From: Candidatus Merdinaster equi | Lineage (GTDB): Bacteria; Bacillota; Clostridia; Lachnospirales; Lachnospiraceae | Assembly: GCA_018064935.1 (NCBI GenBank) | Contig: JAGHUF010000088.1 | Location: 1-32,890, forward strand | Length of the DNA: 32,890 nucleotides | Direction: 5' to 3' | Shown here: one piece after another, positions 1 through 8,636 of the stretch | Layout: each line of letters begins with the position of its first letter | Position numbering within the stretch: position 1 is the first letter of the stretch | Notes under the pieces: generated by a model | Told to the model about the DNA's origin: nothing | The model's database searches: none | The model's input: only the letters and a program-made list of their open reading frames with translations | Made by a program: the position numbers and the translations under genes

Positions 1-404
1 GGAATAAACTGCGGATTGCCATATACTGTTGCAGAAGATGAAAAAATAATATTCTTGCAGCCATTTTGTCTCATGACATCAATCAGCGTTAATGTACCAG
101 AAATATTATTGTTATAATACTCCCATGGTTTCTGAACAGATTCTCCTACAGCCTTCAATCCGGCAAAATGAATTACTGCGTCTATGCTGTTTTCAGCAAA
201 AACTTTGTTAAGTCCTTCTCTGTCAAGAATATCGACCTTGTAAAAAGGAACCTTCTTTCCAGTGATTGCGCTCACTCTATCAAGTGATTTCTCACTTGAA
301 TTCACAAGATTATCGAGCACAATAACGTCGTAACCTGCCTGCTGAAGCTCAACAACGGTGTGACTTCCAATATAACCTGCTCCGCCAGTAACTAAAATTG
401 CCAT
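1..404 (-). CDS. galE: UDP-glucose 4-epimerase, N-terminal part (cut by window edge)
   Basis: NAD-dependent epimerase interconverting UDP-glucose and UDP-galactose (Leloir pathway and sugar-nucleotide supply), cytosolic. The visible 134 residues hold the N-terminal Rossmann fold: [10 protein letters not shown] (residues 6-15, GxxGxxG), an acidic LDNL at the end of strand 2, VDILD near residue 59, [11 protein letters not shown] and [10 protein letters not shown], all typical of GalE rather than other short-chain epimerases. The catalytic YxxxK lies beyond the left edge and cannot be checked. The ATG at 404 is preceded by AAGGAG seven bases upstream. The stop codon of the DegV gene lies inside this ribosome binding site, so the two genes are probably co-transcribed and perhaps translationally coupled. 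Confidence 0.93.
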   Translation of the reverse strand, partial: MAILVTGGAGYIGSHTVVELQQAGYDVIVLDNLVNSSEKSLDRVSAITGKKVPFYKVDILDREGLNKVFAENSIDAVIHFAGLKAVGESVQKPWEYYNNNISGTLTLIDVMRQNGCKNIIFSSSATVYGNPQFI

Positions 405-414
405 ATTTTTCTCC

Positions 415-1299
415 TTACTTTTCTCTCTCCTTACCCCAGAAGAATAATGCCACTGTTCCAGGTCCGGTATGAGCTCCTATTGTTGTTCCTATATCATATA
501 TCTCAACTTTCCCCTTAATAAGCGGGAAGGCTTCCTCTACCATATCAGCTACTATCTTTGCATCTTCATAGCATGCCGAATTGGAAATATATACCTTATC
601 ATCGTAATTTCGTCCCTTGTCAGCAAGCTCAAGCATCCTATCCAAAACAACCTGATATGCTTTCTTTTTACCCCTTGCCTTTATTCTAGGAATGAGTTTA
701 CCTTCATCATTCACATTAAGTACAGGGCAAATATTAAGCACTGTTCCGAAAAATCCAGAAACCTTAGATACTCTTCCGCCTTTAATATAAAACGTCAAAT
801 CAGTAGAAAAGAACCAGTGATTAACATATTTTCTGTTTTCTTCTGCCCATGCTGCCAACTCACCAACGCTCATCCCTTCATCACGAAGATCAGCCAGTTT
901 ATCCATCAGCAAGCCATAGCCAGAGCTCGCGCACAACGAATCGACAACATATATTTCTCTCTCGGGATATTTTTCTTTGAGATCATTCATAGCAAGTATA
1001 GCAGAATTATACGATCCTGATATCCCCGAAGAAAGAGTTAAGTGAAGGATGTCCTTACCCTGTTTGAGAAATCCCTCGAAAAAATCCATATATTCTTCTA
1101 CATTTACCTGGCTGGTTCTTGTCTCCGCACCATTAACCATTGCTCTGTAGAAATCAGCACTCGATATTGATTTACCCAAATCGTCAACATATGGCACACC
1201 ATCAAGGGTCAAATGAAAAGAAACAAATTCAATATTTCTTTTTGCAAAGTGCTCAATTGTCAAATCAGCAGTAGAGCACGCGCTTAATACATAACTCAT
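415..1299 (-). CDS. DegV family fatty-acid-binding protein
   Basis: DegV proteins bind a fatty acid between two alpha/beta domains; in several Firmicutes they act as FakB, presenting exogenous fatty acid to the kinase FakA. Visible family features are the N-terminal SACSTADL stretch, the [20 protein letters not shown] region, [14 protein letters not shown] (residues ~89-102), [14 protein letters not shown], the [10 protein letters not shown] motif and a C-terminal [19 protein letters not shown], where the GAHTGPG loop contacts the lipid carboxylate in known structures. Length 294 aa is normal (~280-290). I chose ATG at 1299 over an in-frame GTG at 1308 because AGGTG lies six bases before the ATG. 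It is followed 10 bases later by galE. No fakA is visible here, so lipid trafficking is a family-level inference. Confidence 0.92.
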   Translation of the reverse strand: MSYVLSACSTADLTIEHFAKRNIEFVSFHLTLDGVPYVDDLGKSISSADFYRAMVNGAETRTSQVNVEEYMDFFEGFLKQGKDILHLTLSSGISGSYNSAILAMNDLKEKYPEREIYVVDSLCASSGYGLLMDKLADLRDEGMSVGELAAWAEENRKYVNHWFFSTDLTFYIKGGRVSKVSGFFGTVLNICPVLNVNDEGKLIPRIKARGKKKAYQVVLDRMLELADKGRNYDDKVYISNSACYEDAKIVADMVEEAFPLIKGKVEIYDIGTTIGAHTGPGTVALFFWGKEREK

Positions 1300-1395
1300 A
1301 CTATACACCTATTACCTTTCGAATCGTATATGATGTCAATCCTCATGTGCGAAAAAATACGCAACATTTCAAATAAAACATAGCCAAATTTGCAC

Positions 1396-1446
1396 GTAGT
1401 TTTCAAAACTACATCAAATTATATACGAAACCTTATGCATAAACAA
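1396..1446 (-). promoter_or_regulatory. Candidate sigma-A promoter for degV-galE with a palindrome at the start site
   Basis: On the minus strand TTGTTT (1446-1441), a 17-base spacer and a perfect TATAAT (1423-1418) predict transcription start near 1411. A 17-base perfect inverted repeat with an odd centre, GTAGTTTT-G-AAAACTAC (1412-1396), begins at the predicted start, a classic place for a repressor operator. The leader to the ATG at 1299 would be about 110 nt. A second TTGACA lies nearer the gene but has no good -10. Confidence 0.5.
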
Positions 1447-1485
1447 GGCATGTCGGTATTAGTTTATATAGATTTTATATTTCGC

Positions 1486-2289
1486 TTAATAATCCACCTT
1501 AATCATGCAAAGGCCTTTAGCCGGTGCTGTAAATCCGGCATCAGCTCTTTTACCGCCATCAATTAGCGTAAGCATGTTTTCCGGTTCTCTTTTGCCATAT
1601 CCAACTTCCAGAAGTGTACCTGTAAGAATCCTAACCATGTGCTGAAGAAAACCCGTTCCATGAAATGTCATGTGAAGATAATCCCCGCGCTGTTCTATAT
1701 CAATAGTGTCCACTTTTCTAACAGTCGACTTCTTCATCCTGGGATTTGAGCAAAAGGCAGCAAAATCGTGCTCGCCCATCAGATACGCAGCTGCTTTTTT
1801 CATAAGTGCAATGTCTGGCTTCTGCTTCTGTGATATGTCATTCTTCTTTGACGAAAGGATCTGCATTATCTCAGGATGATCCACAGGAACAAACACGAAC
1901 TTCCGATTGAACATGGGCTTGGTATCGCCGATATAGCAGGTGTATTCGTAGGTCTTACCAACCGCATTATAGCGGCTATGGAATCTGTCAGATGCGATTC
2001 CAACCTCACGCACGCAGATGTCGTCTGGAAGATAATGATTCATGTAATCGCGAATATCAGACACATCCATATTGGTATTCAGCCTTGCATTGCATACCAT
2101 TCCCTTCGCGTGAACTCCGGCATCCGTACGCCCACAGCCAATGACCTCAACAACAGACTCACTCTCAGTCATCTTGGTCAGTACGTTTTCTATTTTTCCC
2201 TGGATTGTCATATCCGTATCCGGCTGATGTTCCCACCCATAGTATCTTGTTCCGTCATATGAAAGAAGAAATTTGTAATTATTGCTCAT
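1486..2289 (-). CDS. truA: tRNA pseudouridine(38-40) synthase
   Basis: Isomerises uridine to pseudouridine at positions 38-40 of the tRNA anticodon arm. The hallmark GCGRTDAGVHA is present with the catalytic Asp at residue 56, together with the N-terminal LLSYDGTRYYGWEHQP and C-terminal GTGFLQHMVRILTGTLLEVG, all TruA signatures. Length from the ATG at 2289 is 267 aa, matching the family (~245-270). An in-frame ATG at 2340 would add 17 basic residues, but AAGG six bases before the ATG at 2289 and family length favour the internal start. A lysine/glutamine-rich insertion (SSKKNDISQKQKP, near residue 150) is slightly unusual. It is divergently placed from the polymerase gene and separated from degV by 186 bases. 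Confidence 0.95.
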   Translation of the reverse strand: MSNNYKFLLSYDGTRYYGWEHQPDTDMTIQGKIENVLTKMTESESVVEVIGCGRTDAGVHAKGMVCNARLNTNMDVSDIRDYMNHYLPDDICVREVGIASDRFHSRYNAVGKTYEYTCYIGDTKPMFNRKFVFVPVDHPEIMQILSSKKNDISQKQKPDIALMKKAAAYLMGEHDFAAFCSNPRMKKSTVRKVDTIDIEQRGDYLHMTFHGTGFLQHMVRILTGTLLEVGYGKREPENMLTLIDGGKRADAGFTAPAKGLCMIKVDY

Positions 2290-2384
2290 TTTATTCCTTT
2301 TGTTTTTGACCTTCAGTCTGATATCCTTGGCTGCTGCCATATTTCAGACATAGCATTGCATTCGACATGTTATTCACAATCAAA

Positions 2385-2393
2385 AGTATACCA
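2385..2393 (-). promoter_or_regulatory. Candidate extended -10 promoter for truA
   Basis: Minus-strand TGGTATACT is an extended -10 (TGn followed by TATACT at 2390-2385). No convincing -35 is seen 16-18 bases upstream, as is common for extended -10 promoters. It would give a leader of about 90 nt before the ATG at 2289. It lies back to back with the polymerase promoter. Confidence 0.4.
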
Positions 2394-2408
2394 CAAAGAA
2401 AGCTCATC

Positions 2409-2417
2409 TGTTATATT
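2409..2417 (+). promoter_or_regulatory. Candidate extended -10 promoter giving a leaderless polymerase mRNA
   Basis: TGTTATATT (TGn plus TATATT at 2412-2417) ends six bases before the ATG at 2424, so predicted transcription start coincides with the start codon. No Shine-Dalgarno sequence precedes the ATG. I looked for an SOS box (Firmicute LexA type GAAC-N4-GTTC) around it and found none. Confidence 0.4.
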
Positions 2418-2423
2418 TAGACT

Positions 2424-3683
2424 ATGACGAATCGAATTTATGTTTGCATAGATTTAAAAAGCTTTTATGCCAGCGTCGAATGTGTCGCAAGGAACCTCAA
2501 TCCCCTCACAACCAACCTTGTTGTGGCAGATCCGGAGCGAACCGAGAAGACCATCTGTCTGGCAGTTTCTCCATCAATGAAGGCGCAGGGCGTACACAAC
2601 CGCTGCCGTGTGTTTGAGATTCCTCCAGACATCGACTACATTATGGCAGTTCCACGCATGCAACTCTACATTGACACTTCCGCTGATATCTATGCAATCT
2701 ACCTCAAATACATAGCAAAAGAAGATATCTTCGTCTATTCAATTGACGAGGCATTCATGGATGTCACAGACTACCTTGAGATGTACCAGATGACCGCAAG
2801 AGAACTTGCCCTCACAATTATGGCTGACATTCTTGAAACTACTGGCATAACTGCAACAGGCGGAATCGGAACCAATCTGTATCTTGCCAAGATTTCACTT
2901 GATATCCTTGCCAAACATGCGCGCGACAATATAGGCGAGCTAAATGAGGAATCCTTCAAGCAGGAACTATGGAATCATCAGCCGCTAACCGATTTCTGGA
3001 GAATAGGTCCTGGCACAGCAAAGCGTCTCATGTCAAGCGGCATGTACACAATGGGTGATATTGCAAAGGCCGACCCCAAGACTCTCCGTTCCCTCTTCGG
3101 AATAGACGGCGAGCTTATCTACGATCATGCGTGGGGCCGTGAAACAACAACCATGCACGATATCAAGTCCTATAAGCCCAAGAACAATTCGCTGACAAGC
3201 GGACAGGTTTTAGCAAGTGAATACTCCGCAGAAGACGCTGAACTAATCATCAAAGAAATGACCGATCTTCTATGCCTTGACCTTGTTGATAAAGGACTTG
3301 TCACTGAGTCACTGACAATTTACATCCAGTATGGCAATCGCTACGGCGTACCTGCCAGTAACGGTTCCATTCGAACTCCAATTGCCACAAGCTCTTCCCG
3401 CATTCTCGTTGAATACGCGGCAAAACTGTATAAGCAGATCGTAAGACCCGAAGGTGGAATAAAAAGGATAAATATCTCTTTCAACAATGTATCTGACGAA
3501 GCTTACACGCAGTACAATCTCTTTATTGATCCAGTTGAACTCGAGAGAGAAAACCGCATGCAAAAGGCAATGATTGATATCAAGGGAAAATACGGCAAGA
3601 ACGCCATTGTAAAGGGCATGAACCTGGACAAAAAAGGAACCACCATGGAACGAAATGAACAAATTGGTGGGCATCGCAAGTAG
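2424..3683 (+). CDS. Y-family DNA polymerase (UvrX/ImuB-like, translesion synthesis)
   Basis: Error-prone polymerase of the UmuC/DinB superfamily that copies across damaged DNA. Catalytic metal ligands are present: Asp10 in CIDLKSFYASVE and Asp108/Glu109 in YSIDEAFMDV. The palm is followed by GGIGTNLYLAKISLDILAKH and a helix-hairpin-helix thumb (FWRIGPGTAKRLMSSGMYTMGDIA). A little-finger domain fills the C-terminal third. The N-terminus (SVECVARNLNPLTTNLVVADPERTEKTICLAVSP) is that of the Firmicute UvrX/YqjW group, not DinB itself. Length 419 aa is typical. The linked YolD-like gene 28 bases downstream supports this subgroup. No ribosome binding site is visible, and the promoter predicts a leaderless message. 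SOS control is plausible from family but no LexA site was found. Confidence 0.92.
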   Translation: MTNRIYVCIDLKSFYASVECVARNLNPLTTNLVVADPERTEKTICLAVSPSMKAQGVHNRCRVFEIPPDIDYIMAVPRMQLYIDTSADIYAIYLKYIAKEDIFVYSIDEAFMDVTDYLEMYQMTARELALTIMADILETTGITATGGIGTNLYLAKISLDILAKHARDNIGELNEESFKQELWNHQPLTDFWRIGPGTAKRLMSSGMYTMGDIAKADPKTLRSLFGIDGELIYDHAWGRETTTMHDIKSYKPKNNSLTSGQVLASEYSAEDAELIIKEMTDLLCLDLVDKGLVTESLTIYIQYGNRYGVPASNGSIRTPIATSSSRILVEYAAKLYKQIVRPEGGIKRINISFNNVSDEAYTQYNLFIDPVELERENRMQKAMIDIKGKYGKNAIVKGMNLDKKGTTMERNEQIGGHRK

Positions 3684-3711
3684 CACACAAATAAGGAGCA
3701 TCATCATTATC

Positions 3712-4050
3712 ATGGACAACCTAAGTCATATGGACCGTGAGACACGGGCAAAACAATTTATGCCTTTTGCTGCGCTCAAAGGATACGAAGCTGCTCTTCG
3801 CGCAAAAGAAAAGATAGTCGTCCCACGTGCTGAACTATCCGAGGAATCCCGAGATGCTCTCGACCTCAAATTCCGCGAGCTAAGCTGCGGCAAGCTTGTC
3901 AGTGTCACCTATTATGACAAGTCTGAATATGTAAAAAAAGAAGGCATGGTATCCAAAATAGATACCGATGCCCGCCTTCTTCATGTTGTAAATACCAAAA
4001 TCAGATTTGGTGATATATACAGTCTGGAGTTTATTCAAAGACAGCTGTAA
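3712..4050 (+). CDS. YolD-like protein, partner of the Y-family polymerase
   Basis: Small cytosolic protein of the YolD-like family, commonly encoded next to UvrX-type polymerases in Firmicutes; its biochemical role is unknown, though an accessory role in mutagenesis is usually inferred. Typical features are DRETRAKQFMPFAALKGYEAAL near the N-terminus, a helical middle (LSEESRDALDLKFREL) and a beta-rich end (VSVTYYDKSEYVKKEGMVSKID ... IRFGDIYSLEF). I start it at ATG 3712 (112 aa). The AAGGAG at 3693 lies 13 bases upstream, which is long, so initiation at an in-frame ATC or ATT just before the ATG is possible. An upstream in-frame ATG at 3655 would overlap the polymerase gene and adds residues foreign to the family. 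The last 20 bases overlap the convergent CotH gene. Confidence 0.85.
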   Translation: MDNLSHMDRETRAKQFMPFAALKGYEAALRAKEKIVVPRAELSEESRDALDLKFRELSCGKLVSVTYYDKSEYVKKEGMVSKIDTDARLLHVVNTKIRFGDIYSLEFIQRQL

Positions 4051-6124
4051 CTTCGCAGCCACTTCCAACCTCAACCTTAATTGTATCTCCTTCGTCTGAG
4101 AGAATTGTACAGCCACTTGTCTCCCAACCCTTGAAGCTGTGGCCTTCAACAGGTTTCGCAGTAAGCGTGATTGGATATTCTTTGAAATACTTGCCCTTCA
4201 TACTTCCGTCATTGAATGAATTCATATCCAGAAGTGTTGTATTAAGCAGAATATTTCCCATTTCAGGATTAGTTGCAGATATAGTAACATCCGCAGGTGA
4301 TGACAGGTTCATTGCATCCTTCATAAGATTGGGGAATGACTGATATCTGTTATCAAGGAATTTCTGAAGATTCTGAATCTGTTCACCGACATGAGTCTTG
4401 GGATTTCTCCACTGGTATACCCACATTGGTCCAAAACGGTTAACACTGTCCTCTGATAATTTTTTAAACGGAACAGACATCTCCTGAAGCACATTCTTGA
4501 CTCTCAGCTTCTCAAAATCCACATTTCGAATATCGCACATTGCATTTACAAACATCGCACGAAATTCGTCATTCCTCTTATACAGATTAAGGAATGCCAT
4601 TGCCAGATCATGTCCGCCATCATCCGCAAGATACAGTGCCTGCCTAATATTATTCTCGTTATAATTGTCGCCCTCATTATAGATTCCAGTAGAAAATTCC
4701 GTGTCGAATGCAACCATCTTCCATCTGGTATCTTCACCCTCGCGCTGTTTCCAGAGCGCCCAGTTGTTATCCCAGGTGAACAGCGAATCCTGATTATATA
4801 TATACAGCTGGAATGCTACATACTCGGCAAATGACTGCATATCAATCATCTTTGAGGCATTCTCATAGAACTCCTGATTACTCATATCAGTATTCTTGAT
4901 GTACTTGATCATTGCCTTGAATTCATCGAGGTCACTATCCTGACCCTCTTCAAGCTCACCTCTTTTTACATAGACAACGTTGTTTTTATCTATACCATAG
5001 TTATTGGCAAAATAGTCATCATTATAATCTTCTGTTATTGAATATATGCCCCAGAATTCACCATTCAGGAATGCAACACAAGGTCTCGAACTCTGCGTTT
5101 CAAAATCCCTAGCCGAAGACAGCTTCTGAAGAAGTGGATCACGCAGTTTCGCATAATCTGCATCATTACCACCATTTCTAAGCACGAAGGTTTTATACTT
5201 AGCCACGGGTCCCAGGCCATCGCTCCTCATATTATTCTCTATAAGTGGAAACTTTACATTCTTGTCGCCATATTCACTTCTGGCGTAGAATTTGAAGGTC
5301 TTCTGCGGATAACTACGGCTTGCATTTCCCTTAATTCGCATGCCGAGATCCATTCCATAATTCATGCCATCACCATATGCGATGTAATCGAAATAGACTT
5401 CTCTCTCCCATTCTCTTCCGCGCATTGAATAATTGCCAGTTGCCTCCCAGCTCTCCACGTACGCATTTGACGGATCATCATCATATGCCTTACCGCGCAC
5501 ATATATTCCCGTTTTATAGTCAAACAGATTACTTTCCTGTGTAATAAGCGATATAACAGGAAGGTCACCATACTTTGCTTTCCTGTCTATGCCGACAAAA
5601 TAACTAGCATTCGTAACAATTGTAGAAGTACCATCAGGCATAATTGCCATTGCACGAATTACATTTCCTTTTGTGACATTCTCCTGTGGGACAAAAGGTT
5701 CCGCATCGGCACTCACATCATCTCTTGCACTCAGCACATTTGGCGATGAAGTTTTGTCAGAGAACGAAATCGGTCCTGTGTAAAGTGTGGAATTGTTTGT
5801 TGGGACACTTCCATCTAACGAATAGTAAATCTTCGCTCCGTCAGCAGGGCATGATAATTCAACAGTAAGTCCTTCATCATAGAAGCCACTTTTTTTACTA
5901 AAATATACTCGCTGCTCACTCTGATCGTTTTCTTCTCCTGCAGCTCTTCCTGAAGTATATTTAATCTCTTTTTCGCCTGAATCCGCTCCAGTCGAATCTA
6001 TAACAGACCCATTTGAATCGGTTGAAACAAACAATGGTGTTCCGCATCCAGTAAACAATATGCTTAATGCCAATATGCTTCCAAGAAGCTTTATTCTCGT
6101 TCTATTATTTGCTGATTTCTTCAT
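4031..6124 (-). CDS. CotH-kinase-domain lipoprotein with chitobiase-type and C-terminal repeat domains
   Basis: Secreted, lipid-anchored protein. The N-terminus has a basic start, a hydrophobic stretch and the lipobox LFTGC (Cys27). Residues ~75-125 form a CHB_HEX_C-like beta-sandwich (SGFYDEGLTVELSCP, AKIYYSLDGSVPTNNSTLYTGP). The core, about 185-600, is a CotH kinase-like domain: GNASRSYPQKTFKFYARS, a long insert, SITEDYNDDYFANNYG and WKMVAFDTEFSTGIYNEGDN, the last probably supplying the metal-binding Asp. A C-terminal Ig-like repeat (ITLTAKPVEGHSFKGWETSG ... CEVTAVF) follows. CotH proteins phosphorylate spore-coat proteins in Bacillus, while in rumen and gut Clostridia many are extracellular with unknown targets, some cellulosomal; no dockerin is seen here. 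ATG at 6124 follows AGGATAA. It stands alone between the K+ channel gene and yolD. Confidence 0.88.
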   Translation of the reverse strand: MKKSANNRTRIKLLGSILALSILFTGCGTPLFVSTDSNGSVIDSTGADSGEKEIKYTSGRAAGEENDQSEQRVYFSKKSGFYDEGLTVELSCPADGAKIYYSLDGSVPTNNSTLYTGPISFSDKTSSPNVLSARDDVSADAEPFVPQENVTKGNVIRAMAIMPDGTSTIVTNASYFVGIDRKAKYGDLPVISLITQESNLFDYKTGIYVRGKAYDDDPSNAYVESWEATGNYSMRGREWEREVYFDYIAYGDGMNYGMDLGMRIKGNASRSYPQKTFKFYARSEYGDKNVKFPLIENNMRSDGLGPVAKYKTFVLRNGGNDADYAKLRDPLLQKLSSARDFETQSSRPCVAFLNGEFWGIYSITEDYNDDYFANNYGIDKNNVVYVKRGELEEGQDSDLDEFKAMIKYIKNTDMSNQEFYENASKMIDMQSFAEYVAFQLYIYNQDSLFTWDNNWALWKQREGEDTRWKMVAFDTEFSTGIYNEGDNYNENNIRQALYLADDGGHDLAMAFLNLYKRNDEFRAMFVNAMCDIRNVDFEKLRVKNVLQEMSVPFKKLSEDSVNRFGPMWVYQWRNPKTHVGEQIQNLQKFLDNRYQSFPNLMKDAMNLSSPADVTISATNPEMGNILLNTTLLDMNSFNDGSMKGKYFKEYPITLTAKPVEGHSFKGWETSGCTILSDEGDTIKVEVGSGCEVTAVFE

Positions 6125-6220
6125 TTATCCTGCACCTTTTTCTTATCAAAATAAAAGTTCAAATTATTCATGGCAATAAACCCAATTGGAACCTTGATCT
6201 ATAATGCGAATAATTTGCGT

Positions 6221-7171
6221 CTACTTCTCAACCCTATACACTATAATATGGTCTCCGACCTGTATCTGCATATCATTTTTGGCAGCCACTCTCTCATCCC
6301 CACGAATTATCATAGTAACGATGTCCAGCGCATCTGCGTTGAGCTCACGGACGGTCCTTCCTACCCATGGATGAATGTCATCTATAATTACCTCTTCGAT
6401 ATAACTCTTATCTGATCCCTGTTTAGCTTTTCCATATACCTCGACAAATCCTGCCGAAATAATACCTGTTGGAATTGCCACCATTCCAACCCCCAGGAAT
6501 GATATGAAAATAGCCATTATTTTGCCGGCAAGAGTTACTGGATATATATCACCATATCCCACTGTCAGAAGTGTAGATACTGACCACCAGATTCCTGAAA
6601 AAGCATTCTCAAAAGCTTCTGGCTGAACCTCGTGCTCGAGTGAGTACATGCAAAGTGAGGACGCCACCATGAGAATTAGTACCATGCTTATTGAAGACAG
6701 CAGCTGTCCTCTTTTTCTTTTCAGAACATCAGTGATTGCATTGTACGCATCATAGCTCGAATTAATCTGGAATAATCTCAGAATTCTGATAACTCGTAAC
6801 ACTCGGAATGCGACCGCCCCCTGAGGCAGAATAATTGGAAGGAAGAAAGGCAAAATCGTAAACAGATCGATCAGTCCATAGAATGAAAAAATAAATCTAA
6901 TTCTCGCCCTTACCGGTGTCTTTTCTGGATACAGCAGATCAGCCGTCCACACTCTGAGCACGTATTCAATCGAAAAGATGACAACTGTAATAAAGTCAAC
7001 AATCATGAGCGCATCATATATGCCGGCAAGCCCACTAAAGGTTGTCAGCAGAACAACTGCAAGATTGCAGACAATACATATGATAATGAAGACATCAAAT
7101 ATTGTACTTGGAATATCTTCGCGGTTGCCAATCTGTATTATTTTAAAAATTCTGTTTTTCATTTTTTTCAT
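6221..7171 (-). CDS. Voltage-gated-type potassium channel with RCK C-terminal domain
   Basis: Six-transmembrane K+ channel. Segments S1-S4 run from about residue 25 to 140; S4 carries regularly spaced arginines (R123, R126, R129, R132 in AFRVLRVIRILRLF), expected of a voltage sensor. The pore helix and selectivity filter are WWSVSTLLTVGYGDIYP (TVGYGD 203-208), followed by an S6 with the GVGMVAIPTG hinge. Residues ~255-314 form a TrkA-C/RCK_C domain (VRELNADALDIVTMIIRGDE ... QVGDHIIVYR) with no Rossmann RCK_N before it, so ligand gating may differ from complete RCK channels. An ATG at 7171 and another at 7162 are possible; neither has a Shine-Dalgarno sequence. An extended -10 six bases before 7171 suggests a leaderless message. 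It directly follows the terminator of the chemotaxis gene. Confidence 0.92.
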   Translation of the reverse strand: MKKMKNRIFKIIQIGNREDIPSTIFDVFIIICIVCNLAVVLLTTFSGLAGIYDALMIVDFITVVIFSIEYVLRVWTADLLYPEKTPVRARIRFIFSFYGLIDLFTILPFFLPIILPQGAVAFRVLRVIRILRLFQINSSYDAYNAITDVLKRKRGQLLSSISMVLILMVASSLCMYSLEHEVQPEAFENAFSGIWWSVSTLLTVGYGDIYPVTLAGKIMAIFISFLGVGMVAIPTGIISAGFVEVYGKAKQGSDKSYIEEVIIDDIHPWVGRTVRELNADALDIVTMIIRGDERVAAKNDMQIQVGDHIIVYRVEK

Positions 7172-7177
7172 ATTGTC

Positions 7178-7186
7178 ATTATATCA
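7178..7186 (-). promoter_or_regulatory. Extended -10 promoter placed at the start codon of the K+ channel gene
   Basis: Minus-strand TGATATAAT is a perfect extended -10 (TG at 7186-7185, TATAAT at 7183-7178). Seven bases separate it from the ATG at 7171, so transcription should begin at or within a base or two of the start codon. The region upstream is the T-tract and stem of the preceding terminator and contains no good -35. Confidence 0.5.
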
Positions 7187-7190
7187 TAAG

Positions 7191-7224
7191 AAAAAGGTTC
7201 GACTCACATTAAGTCGAACCTTTT
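7191..7224 (-). terminator. Rho-independent terminator after the chemotaxis gene
   Basis: A perfect 13-bp inverted repeat, AAAAGGTTCGACT with a 7-base loop, is followed on the minus strand by five T residues. It lies about 80 bases beyond the stop codon of the methyl-accepting chemotaxis gene. The A/T flanks are symmetric, so it could also work on the plus strand. Confidence 0.85.
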
Positions 7225-7304
7225 CATTGCTTTTCTCATATTACACTATCAATACTTTGGGAATGCATATTATATCCAATAAACATTATATCAAATGGAA
7301 AATT

Positions 7305-8564
7305 TTAGAATTTATAATATCCAATTGCATCCTGGAGTTTGAGAGCACCCTCTGTCATTCTTCCACCACCAATTGATATACCGTTGATAGCTTCGTTAAT
7401 ACCATTGAGTGAAGCGGATACTTCCTCATTCGAAGCAGCATTCTCTTCTGAAACTGCGGATAAATCCTCAACATTAGAAGAAATCCTGTTCTTAACCTCT
7501 CCAATGACAAGCACCTTATCACCAATGACACGGATATTGTCCAGAGAAGTACCTATCTCATTATTAAGCAGCTCAAACTTGCGATTTGTATCGTCAACAT
7601 ACTCCTGCTCTTTTTCAATAATAGCCTTAACCTGTCCCGCCAACTCAACTGAGGTTCTCGACTGATTTTTGATATCTGTAACAATATCTGAAATCTCTTT
7701 AGCACTCTCATTACTCTGCATTGAGAGATTGTTAATCTCACCTGCAACTACAGCAAATCCACGTCCAGCTTCTCCGGCTCTCGCAGCCTCGATTGATGCA
7801 TTCAACGCAAGAAGATTGGTCTGACTAGCAATTTCCATGATTGCAACAACCGCTTCATCAATTTTCTCAATCGCTTTGTTTGTTGACTCAATCTGTTTAG
7901 AAATCTTGTTGACAGCCTCAACACTGCTTCCAGATGCCTCGCCAACCTTAGCCATATATTCTGATGCATCGGCATTTGCCTGCTGCATTGCATCCGAAGA
8001 TTTGTTAAGTTCTTTAACTGAAGACTCCATATCTTCAATACACATATCAATCTCAGCTATTTCTGATGACAGATCCTGTACTGAGGTCGCCATTGAAGTC
8101 GCGCCCTGTGCCAAATCCTCCATAGCAGAATTAATCTGCGCGCTGTCTCCAGAAGCTCTTGAAGAATCATCAGACACTTCCTCTATAAGTCCAATCAACT
8201 CTTCAGAAGTCGTTTTAGTCTCTGCCATTACTTCCTTGAGTTTTCTTGCAAGAAGTTCCTGTGAGCAGATAAGAGAGTATGTTTCGGAAATAATCGAATG
8301 AACATCCTCACCTTCCGAAAGGTCACCAGCTGCAACATTTCGAATCTTCTCACTCATTCTGGTGATTGGCTTTGCAATAATACGTGCAACAACAATGCTA
8401 AGTCCAATGAAAATCACGTCGAGAATTATCATTGAGATATATGTTCCCGTTGTAAACTGCTCCTTGCCAATTACCATCAGTATTGCGCTGACAGACATCA
8501 TTGGAATTGCCGCAAGCAAAGTCAAAATAACATATAAACTAACCTTAACACCTTTATTTTCCAT
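7305..8564 (-). CDS. Methyl-accepting chemotaxis protein without an extracellular sensor domain
   Basis: Chemoreceptor signalling protein. Two transmembrane helices (about 8-31 and 41-63) are joined by only ~10 residues, so there is no periplasmic or extracellular ligand domain. A HAMP-like linker follows ([23 protein letters not shown], about 64-90), then a long coiled-coil signalling domain. The conserved hairpin tip that binds CheA/CheW is at about 245-277 ([20 protein letters not shown] ... [11 protein letters not shown]). No C-terminal CheR-docking pentapeptide is present. It may sense a membrane or cytoplasmic state, or a partner protein. The ATG at 8564 has TGAGG seven bases upstream. 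The 72-base gap to the DUF3048 gene shows no clear promoter or terminator, so read-through is possible. Confidence 0.93.
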   Translation of the reverse strand: MENKGVKVSLYVILTLLAAIPMMSVSAILMVIGKEQFTTGTYISMIILDVIFIGLSIVVARIIAKPITRMSEKIRNVAAGDLSEGEDVHSIISETYSLICSQELLARKLKEVMAETKTTSEELIGLIEEVSDDSSRASGDSAQINSAMEDLAQGATSMATSVQDLSSEIAEIDMCIEDMESSVKELNKSSDAMQQANADASEYMAKVGEASGSSVEAVNKISKQIESTNKAIEKIDEAVVAIMEIASQTNLLALNASIEAARAGEAGRGFAVVAGEINNLSMQSNESAKEISDIVTDIKNQSRTSVELAGQVKAIIEKEQEYVDDTNRKFELLNNEIGTSLDNIRVIGDKVLVIGEVKNRISSNVEDLSAVSEENAASNEEVSASLNGINEAINGISIGGGRMTEGALKLQDAIGYYKF

Positions 8565-8636
8565 AGCTGAACCTCATTTCGCTTTTTCTAAGCATGCAGG
8601 CCTTGAATCACAGCACGAGTCTGTATGCAAAATATA

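Noticed and set aside
469-1020. 183-aa plus-strand frame opposite degV
   Set aside because: Shadow of the DegV reading frame; composition (many Ile, Ser, Cys) and lack of ribosome binding site are those of an antisense frame. The same applies to other long opposite-strand frames in this window.
2340-2424. SOS box for the Y-family polymerase
   Set aside because: Searched for GAAC-N4-GTTC and relaxed forms; nearest sequence (CGACATGTTA) matches too poorly.
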